6,028 nucleotides of DNA from JBBRLA01 sp038231615 (GTDB lineage Bacteria; Myxococcota_A; Polyangia; Palsa-1104; JAEUJZ01): assembly GCA_038231615.1 (NCBI GenBank), contig JBBRLA010000546.1, forward strand, positions 1 through 6,028. The letters run 5' to 3'. Numbering within the stretch: position 1 is the first letter of the stretch; each line of letters begins with the position of its first letter. Shown piece by piece: positions 1-4,467 of this stretch. The position numbers were made by a program, and so were the translations under genes. Below the pieces are notes generated by a model. That model ran no database searches. It saw only the letters and a list, made by a program, of their open reading frames with translations, and was not told the DNA's origin.

Positions 1-144
1 GACGTCGTGCCGCACCCGCTGCGCCGCCGAGCCGCCCGCGTGCCGGCCGGGGGCACGGCCTGGCTGGAGGCGGTGAACTGCCAGGAGGTGGTGGACGGCG
101 ACCGGGTGGACGGTGTGATGATCGACGTGTCCGAGCAGGGTGAA
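1..144 (+). pseudogene. Partial PilZ-domain coding fragment, cut off near 144
   Basis: Read on the + strand in frame 1, the first 47 codons look like the front half of a canonical PilZ (c-di-GMP-binding) domain. There is an RxxxR motif (R9 to R13, in RRRAARV), then about 28 residues, then DVSEQG (codons 42-47), which fits D/NxSxxG. Codon composition supports this strand: third positions are almost all G/C, first positions mostly G/C, second positions about half. After codon 47 the frame stays open but the protein no longer resembles PilZ, because it has become the antisense of the kinase gene. The 5' part lies outside the window and the domain's remaining beta-barrel strands are missing. It is either a gene broken by rearrangement or one side of an assembly chimera. 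The alternative is chance antisense similarity to the kinase tail. Confidence is moderate because the stretch is short. Confidence 0.4.
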
Positions 145-1260
145 AAGCAAGCCGCCACAAAGAAACAAAAGCAGCAAGGCGAGACGTTCTTTGGTGGGCG
201 AAGAAGTCGAGGCTGGACCCGCAGCCAGGGAGATGGGCCTCGCTTTATGGACCCTGGTGGGCTGCTCATCGGTGCGAATCCTGATCGAGCGGGCCTGTGC
301 CGGTTCCATAAGGACCATCGCTTGCTTGATCTCCTCGGCGGCCTGCTTCATGGTGGGGCGGTCAGCGGGCGACTTTTGCAGCATGGCATGCACCAGCCGA
401 TCCAGCTCGGAAGAGAGGGCCGGGCAGCGCTCACGCAGGGGCGGCGGCAGTTGGCGAACGTGGCCCACCAGCACCTCCGCCGGAAACGAAGAGTCGAATG
501 GAAGCTCGCCGGCAAGAAGCTCGTAAAGCATCACACCCAGCGCGTACACGTCTACCTGCGCGTCGGCCTCACCGCCGAGGCACATCTCCGGGGCCATGTA
601 GTTGGGGGTCCCCATGATGGTCCCGGTCTGGGTCCGATAACGCATGCCGGGGACCTCGACCGCGAGCCTGGCGATCCCGAAGTCGAGGACCTTGGCCCGC
701 TCTCCGAAGGGCAGGGCAGTGTCGGCGATGATCATCACGTTGTCGGGCTTGAGGTCGCGATGAACGATGTCCTTCTGATGGGCCACCTGCAGCGCCAGCG
801 CGATCTGTTGGAACCAGCACAACTCCGTCGGCCCGGTACGGCCCCGGGCCGCCAGCATCCGAGCCGTCAAAGTATCTCCCTCCAGCAGCTCCATGATGAG
901 GAACGCAGTCCCCTCTGGCAGCCGGCCGAACTCGAAGACCTCCACGATCCCCGGGTGACGGACCCGGTTGGCCGCGCGGGCCTCGTTCTGAAAGCGGTTG
1001 AAGAGACGCGGGTGCTCGGCGAACTCGGGGTAGAGGATCTTCACCGCGGCCTGGCGACCGATGTGGCGATGCTCGCCCTCGAAGACGACCCCCATGCCGC
1101 CACGTCCCAGTTCGCGGATCAGGACGTAGTTGCCCACCGTGGATCCGGGTCCCACGCCCACCGAGTACAGGTCGAAACCGCCAGCGTCCTGGACTGTCGG
1201 GTTCCGATCCAGGTCACCGGAATCACGGGGCAGGTGCCATGGGGAGCGGTCCTGGTTCAT
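1..1260 (-). CDS. Membrane-anchored Ser/Thr protein kinase (Hanks/PknB-like), 3' end outside window
   Basis: Starts at the ATG at 1260, 16 bp after the stop of the upstream gene, and runs 420 codons to the left edge without a stop. The kinase domain spans about residues 44-330. It has the glycine loop LGRGGMGVVF (51-60), ATP-binding lysine K74 (AAVKIL), helix-C glutamate E93, catalytic loop HRDLKPDN (167-174, D169 catalytic, an RD kinase), DFG (193-195), an activation segment with GTPNYMAPE ending at 225, and DVYALG from 237. All catalytic residues are present, so it should phosphorylate Ser/Thr of partner proteins. A juxtamembrane linker follows, then one hydrophobic segment of about 18 residues (360-377), the usual bacterial plan of cytoplasmic kinase plus single TM. 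Beyond residue 377 the translation becomes very histidine-rich and unlike a normal sensor domain. In that stretch the opposite strand reads as a PilZ domain, so the true C-terminus is probably not represented here. Kinase identity is certain; the end is not. Confidence 0.95.
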   Translation of the reverse strand, partial: MNQDRSPWHLPRDSGDLDRNPTVQDAGGFDLYSVGVGPGSTVGNYVLIRELGRGGMGVVFEGEHRHIGRQAAVKILYPEFAEHPRLFNRFQNEARAANRVRHPGIVEVFEFGRLPEGTAFLIMELLEGDTLTARMLAARGRTGPTELCWFQQIALALQVAHQKDIVHRDLKPDNVMIIADTALPFGERAKVLDFGIARLAVEVPGMRYRTQTGTIMGTPNYMAPEMCLGGEADAQVDVYALGVMLYELLAGELPFDSSFPAEVLVGHVRQLPPPLRERCPALSSELDRLVHAMLQKSPADRPTMKQAAEEIKQAMVLMEPAQARSIRIRTDEQPTRVHKARPISLAAGPASTSSPTKERLALLLLFLCGGLLFTLLGHVDHHTVHPVAVHHLLAVHRLQPGRAPGRHAGGSAAQRVRHDV

Positions 1261-1276
1261 CGGTCTATCAACTTGA

Positions 1277-2098
1277 TCATCGGTCCGGCCCGGTGCCAAC
1301 GGGAAGCCGCGGCAGGTCGCAGAAGAGCGCCACCCCTTCGGCCTGTCTCTGGGCCAGGAGTTCGCCGCCGTGCACCCGGAACAGGTGCGCCCCGATCACA
1401 ATGCCCAAAGGCCCGCGCTCGGCCCGCTGGGCGCCGCTTTCACTGGGGCAGAGCATCTGGAGCAGGTGCTCCGGGGCCGGCAGCCGGGCCGGGTCGCCGG
1501 GGATCAGCGCCGAGAGGCGGGAAAGGTCCCCGGGAAGCGGGACCAGCGACAGGCAAACCCGCTGCTGCGGGCCCACGGTGCGGGCCCAGCCCAGGGCGGC
1601 CCGGAGCATCCTTGCGAGGGCCTCGGACAGGAGCGCCGGGTCGCCATGGACGAAGGTGGCCGGCGGCGTGGCGATCTCCAGCACCGGGGCCTTGGCCGGC
1701 GGCGAAAGAAGCAGCGGGCTGGATGCCATCGCCTGGACCAGGAGGTGCAGAGCCACCTCGCCGGCCTGATCGGGCTGGGGCGCGGCGCAGCCCAGGCGCA
1801 AGTCCTGATGGAAGCGCCGCAGCCGGCTCTCCGAAAGCTGGAGCTGCCGGTTCATGCGCAGGAGGTCCTCCGGGGTGACGCGGGCCTCAATCGCTAAGCG
1901 CCCGAAGCGCCGCGGTTCATCAATCATCGCGGAATGCCTTTCCTCGTCGCCGGAGAGCAGAGTGAGCAGGTCCTGGTGAAGGCTGCCGACCTCCTGAAAT
2001 GTCGGCAACATGAAGGTCAGGGTGTTGCTGAGTTCGTGGGCCATGCCACTGCACATCGAAGAGATCGGATCGAGGGGAAGCGAGGTCGGCTGATTCAT
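1277..2098 (-). CDS. Soluble histidine-kinase-like protein with degenerate ATPase domain
   Basis: A 273-residue protein from the ATG at 2098 (MNQPTSLPLDP). The frame could extend to a TTG at 2188, but that adds a basic, low-quality segment and has no ribosome site, so the ATG is preferred, although it too lacks a strong Shine-Dalgarno. An H-box-like motif lies near the N-terminus (GMAHELSNTLTF, H21), resembling HisKA phospho-acceptor helices. The C-terminal half follows the HATPase_c order: DPALLSEALARMLRAAL where the N box should be, and GPLGIVIGAHLFRVHGG resembling the G2 region, ending in a strand before LP. The N-box asparagine is not present and no DxGxG motif is visible, so ATP binding or autokinase activity is doubtful. 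It may act as a phospho-acceptor, phosphatase or scaffold. No TM segments or sensor domain are seen. It is the first gene of a two-gene minus-strand operon with the Ser/Thr kinase, which may be its partner (inference). Confidence 0.75.
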   Translation of the reverse strand: MNQPTSLPLDPISSMCSGMAHELSNTLTFMLPTFQEVGSLHQDLLTLLSGDEERHSAMIDEPRRFGRLAIEARVTPEDLLRMNRQLQLSESRLRRFHQDLRLGCAAPQPDQAGEVALHLLVQAMASSPLLLSPPAKAPVLEIATPPATFVHGDPALLSEALARMLRAALGWARTVGPQQRVCLSLVPLPGDLSRLSALIPGDPARLPAPEHLLQMLCPSESGAQRAERGPLGIVIGAHLFRVHGGELLAQRQAEGVALFCDLPRLPVGTGPDR

Positions 2099-2263
2099 CC
2101 GGGAGTTATCAGCACCGATCGTCCTGATGCCAGTCCCATGGTTCAGATCCTTTCTTTTGCGGTTTTGCGCTTTTGTTCGCCGTGCCAATCACAACGTCCA
2201 GCGAGCCCAGGCGTTTGCTCGGCGCGTACAGTGTAAGATTTATACGTATGTCTCCCAGAACAA

Positions 2264-2291
2264 TGGCATGCTGTGCAGAACGTGCATGGCA
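2264..2291. repeat. Imperfect inverted repeat TGGCATGC...GCATGGCA
   Basis: TGGCATGC (2264-2271) and GCATGGCA (2284-2291) are inverted copies matching at 7 of 8 positions. Their centres are 20 bp apart, about two helical turns. The right arm overlaps a short run of GCATG units. It could be a dimer-binding operator in the divergent promoter region. Short arms make chance possible. Confidence 0.3.
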
Positions 2292-2322
2292 TGGCATAGA
2301 TCGTGTAATGTAAAGTGGTTCA

Positions 2323-2337
2323 GTCGGATGATCCGAC
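2323..2337. promoter_or_regulatory. Perfect 15-bp palindrome, candidate operator
   Basis: GTCGGAT-G-ATCCGAC is a perfect inverted repeat with 7-bp arms around one central base. It lies 14 bp upstream of a TTGACA hexamer and 72 bp before the start codon of the HTH-receiver gene. Position and symmetry suit a dimeric regulator acting on the plus-strand operon, with the HTH-receiver protein encoded just downstream the obvious candidate (autoregulation, inferred). The arms are too short and the loop too small for a transcription terminator. Confidence 0.5.
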
Positions 2338-2351
2338 AAGCCTGTACGCGC

Positions 2352-2357
2352 TTGACA
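2352..2357 (+). promoter_or_regulatory. TTGACA -35-like box for the plus-strand operon
   Basis: An exact match to the sigma-70 -35 consensus lies 52 bp before the start codon at 2410. At 16-18 bp spacing the -10 is poor (around AGGATC at 2375). An AT-rich AATAAA follows slightly too far away. If used, the promoter is probably weak or activator-dependent, which would suit the palindrome just upstream. Confidence 0.35.
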
Positions 2358-2402
2358 GCGCGGATTGGATAGGCAGGATCAATAAAGGGCGATCTTTCGC
2401 GT

Positions 2403-2407
2403 AAGGA
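2403..2407 (+). promoter_or_regulatory. Ribosome binding site AAGGA of the HTH-receiver gene
   Basis: AAGGA precedes the ATG at 2410 by only 2 nt, which is closer than usual. No other in-frame start with a better site is apparent, and the protein starting here matches the expected beginning of the HTH domain. Confidence 0.45.
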
Positions 2408-2409
2408 AT

Positions 2410-2967
2410 ATGACGAGTAGTTTTTTAACGTCTCACGCTGTTGCCGAGTTGATCGGTGTCAGTCCCTCGACCGTCCTCTCCTGGATCGACAAGGGGCTTT
2501 TGCCGGCGTTTCGCACGCCTGGTGGCCACCGACGGGTCGATCCCGGCGCACTGGTGGAGTTCCTGCGCTCCCATCAGATGCCGGTCCCCAGGGCGCTCCT
2601 GCCTCAGGCCCGGAGGGTGCTCCTCATCGACGATGAGGTGACCTTCCTGCGCTCGACCAAGCGGGCGCTGAAACAGCAGCACCCCGATCTGGAGGTCGAC
2701 GTGGCCGAGGGCCCGGTCGAGGGCCTGCTGAAGATCGGTACCGACAAGCCGGACGCGGTGGTGCTGGACGCGGTCATGCCCGGCATGGACGGGGTCGAGG
2801 TATGTCGGCAGATCCGCCAAAACCCCGCGACCGCGGAGATCGTCGTCGTGGCCCTGACCGGGCGTCTGGACGCGGACCTGGCGGCGTCCTTCGCCAAGGC
2901 GGGGGCGACGGCGTGCCTGCGAAAGCCACTGGACTTGATGGCGCTTATTCGCCTCCTGGGCCTTTAG
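2410..2967 (+). CDS. Response regulator with N-terminal MerR/excisionase-type HTH and C-terminal receiver
   Basis: A 185-residue DNA-binding regulator. Residues about 5-55 form a MerR/excisionase-like (HTH_17, BldC-like) winged helix: TSHAVAELIGVSPSTVLSWI, then KGLLPAFRTPGGHRRV, where the GGHRR wing is typical. Residues about 68-185 are a CheY-like receiver with acidic pair D74-D75, phospho-acceptor D120 (VVLDAVMPGMDG), switch T150 (ALTG) and K172 (RKP), all conserved, so phosphorylation is expected. The order is the reverse of the usual receiver-then-output plan. It is the first gene of the plus-strand operon, 3 bp before the methyltransferase gene, and the histidine kinase at 4464 is the likely phosphodonor (inferred). 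It probably controls its own operon or other genes in response to the sensor. Domain assignment is firm; target genes are unknown. Confidence 0.93.
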   Translation: MTSSFLTSHAVAELIGVSPSTVLSWIDKGLLPAFRTPGGHRRVDPGALVEFLRSHQMPVPRALLPQARRVLLIDDEVTFLRSTKRALKQQHPDLEVDVAEGPVEGLLKIGTDKPDAVVLDAVMPGMDGVEVCRQIRQNPATAEIVVVALTGRLDADLAASFAKAGATACLRKPLDLMALIRLLGL

Positions 2968-2970
2968 ACC

Positions 2971-4467
2971 ATGTCGTTGGTGGGCGTGGGCGTGGCCGCG
3001 ATCACGGGTACGGGCGCGGGGAAGTCGCCGCGCTCTCAGCGCTTCCGTGCCCTGCGCCACCCCAGCAGCGAGTTCGGTCTGGGGCCCATTGCCGCCTGCT
3101 TCTGGCACCCCCGGCTTCACGGGGCCAGCGCGCACTGCGAGAACGTATCGCTCCACGGGCTTTTGCTCTTGCTCCCCGGCAAGGCCGCCAGTCTGGGGTT
3201 GGTCGGGCTGAACGATCGCATTACCGGGCTCCACGTGGCGCTCTCTACGGGCGAGGTGGTGTTCCATGGCGAGGCGCTGGTTCGTCAGGTACGCACGGAC
3301 GGCGCCGACCTGTTTCTGGGGCTTTCCTTGTCGAGCGGAGTGGTCGACCTGCCGCTGCTCCATGAACAGCAGGTCCGCAGCCGCTTTTCTGTGCGCTGCG
3401 ATGAGGCCGAACGCACCGCCGACGCCAGCCGCATCACCCCGCGCTTCAAGGCGTGGATCGCCGACCTGCGCTGCTACCTGGAGACCATGCAGGCGTTCCT
3501 GGACCGGGAAGAAGCGGCGCTTTCCGGCGAGGATCTCTACACCCAGGAGCGGGTGGTGGGGCAGTACATCCAGGAGATCGGCCCCCGGGTGGTCAAGCGG
3601 GTGCACGAGGCGTCCCACGGCATGGGGGCCCTGCTTTCCGACCTGAGCGAGGAAGAGCACGCGGTCCACCGGCCCTATGCACAGCACCACCTGGGCACTC
3701 TGTTCCAGACCTCCCCGCTGATGCGCCGGGCGCTGCAGAAGCCCCTGGGCTACGCCGGCGACTACGAGATGATGAACATGCTCTACCGCCCTGCGGAGGA
3801 GGGGAGCAGCCTCTTCGGGCAGATCATGAACCTGTGCGCGGCGGAGGAGGGGGCGGCCCGGGCCAACATCAATCGCATCAGCTACCTGGGTGAGAAGATG
3901 CGCTCCGTCATCGCCCATCGGCTGGGGGAACGGGCTCTTCTGGCCAGCATCGGCTGCGGCCCGGCCCGCGAGATTGACGCGCTTTTGTCCCACGATCCAG
4001 CCCTGGGCGCGTGCATCGACGTGATGCTGGTGGACCAGGACGCCCGGGCGATCTCCTACTGCGAGCGCAAGCTTGGACCCCTGGCCCTGGCCACCTCGGC
4101 CCGGGTGCACTTGGTGCGGGAGTCCATCCGACGCCTGCTCACCGGCGGCTCGCTGGCCCACACCCTGGGACCGCGGGACCTCATCTACAGCGCCGGACTC
4201 TTTGACTATCTGAGCGATCGCAGCTTCGCCACCCTGCTCTCGGCCCTCTACGACGCCGTCGTCCCCGGGGGCTCTTTGGTGATTGGCAATGTCAATGTCA
4301 ACAACCCGACGCGCTATTTCATGGAATACTTCCTGGAATGGTTTCTGGTGCACCGCTCTCCCGCACAGCTCCTGGATCAGGCGCGGCTCCTTCGACCCAC
4401 TCCGCGCAGCGTTCGAGTGGAGTCGGAACCCCTCGGGGTGAATCTCTTCCTCCTCATCGAGAGATGA
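2971..4467 (+). CDS. PilZ-like domain fused to PhcB-like SAM-dependent methyltransferase
   Basis: A 498-residue fusion. Residues about 20-130 resemble a PilZ domain, with NVSLHG (58-63) fitting D/NxSxxG and an LFLGLSL end strand. The exact RxxxR motif is absent (arginines at 21, 24, 26, 29), so c-di-GMP binding is uncertain. Residues about 150-310 are a helical region carrying KPLGYAGDYEMMNML, which I recall as a signature of this methyltransferase family. Residues about 320-498 form a class I methyltransferase: motif I SIGCGPAREI (326-335), acidic loop VDQD (354-357), YSAGLFDYLSD (from 406), PGG turn (432-434) and NPTRYFMEYFLEW (445-457). Family members are often annotated as 3-hydroxypalmitic acid methyl ester biosynthesis proteins after Ralstonia PhcB, which makes a quorum-sensing fatty acid methyl ester. 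The substrate here is unproven. Translation is probably coupled: the gene starts 3 bp after the regulator's stop with no clear Shine-Dalgarno, and its stop overlaps the next start (ATGA). Confidence 0.85.
   Translation: MSLVGVGVAAITGTGAGKSPRSQRFRALRHPSSEFGLGPIAACFWHPRLHGASAHCENVSLHGLLLLLPGKAASLGLVGLNDRITGLHVALSTGEVVFHGEALVRQVRTDGADLFLGLSLSSGVVDLPLLHEQQVRSRFSVRCDEAERTADASRITPRFKAWIADLRCYLETMQAFLDREEAALSGEDLYTQERVVGQYIQEIGPRVVKRVHEASHGMGALLSDLSEEEHAVHRPYAQHHLGTLFQTSPLMRRALQKPLGYAGDYEMMNMLYRPAEEGSSLFGQIMNLCAAEEGAARANINRISYLGEKMRSVIAHRLGERALLASIGCGPAREIDALLSHDPALGACIDVMLVDQDARAISYCERKLGPLALATSARVHLVRESIRRLLTGGSLAHTLGPRDLIYSAGLFDYLSDRSFATLLSALYDAVVPGGSLVIGNVNVNNPTRYFMEYFLEWFLVHRSPAQLLDQARLLRPTPRSVRVESEPLGVNLFLLIER

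Larger units (their letters stand above)
2099..2409. promoter_or_regulatory. Divergent intergenic regulatory region
   Basis: This 311-bp stretch separates the minus-strand kinase pair from the plus-strand operon and is more AT-rich than its surroundings, as expected for back-to-back promoters. It holds a perfect palindrome (2323-2337), a TTGACA hexamer (2352-2357) and an imperfect inverted repeat (2264-2291). On the minus strand a TATAAA (2244 to 2239) could serve as a -10 for the kinase pair, but no good -35 lies at standard spacing. On the plus strand TGTAAT at 2304-2309 is -10-like, also without a convincing -35. Short open frames cross the region on both strands but show no recognisable protein family. 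Confidence 0.6.

Noticed and set aside
7..1878. A 623-codon open frame on the + strand across the left third
   Set aside because: Apart from its first ~47 codons it is the exact antisense, codon-aligned, of the Ser/Thr kinase with all catalytic motifs. It then crosses the next minus-strand gene. No recognisable protein features; an effect of high GC.
2099..2188. A 30-residue N-terminal extension of the histidine-kinase-like gene to a TTG at 2188
   Set aside because: Requires a rare start without a Shine-Dalgarno. The added residues are basic and featureless, and the ATG at 2098 gives a natural start before the H box.
2323..2337. The palindrome considered as a rho-independent terminator
   Set aside because: Arms of 7 bp with a 1-nt loop and no T-run on either side; it lies between divergent genes, so no transcript needs to end there.
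2109..2372. Short open frames on both strands in the divergent intergenic region (76 and 81 codons)
   Set aside because: No recognisable family, no good ribosome sites, unlike the neighbours in composition, and they overlap likely promoter elements.
2425..4353. A 642-codon open frame on the - strand opposite the regulator and methyltransferase
   Set aside because: The opposite strand encodes clear HTH, receiver and methyltransferase motifs. The antisense product is rich in Gln, His, Arg and Gly with no domain features.
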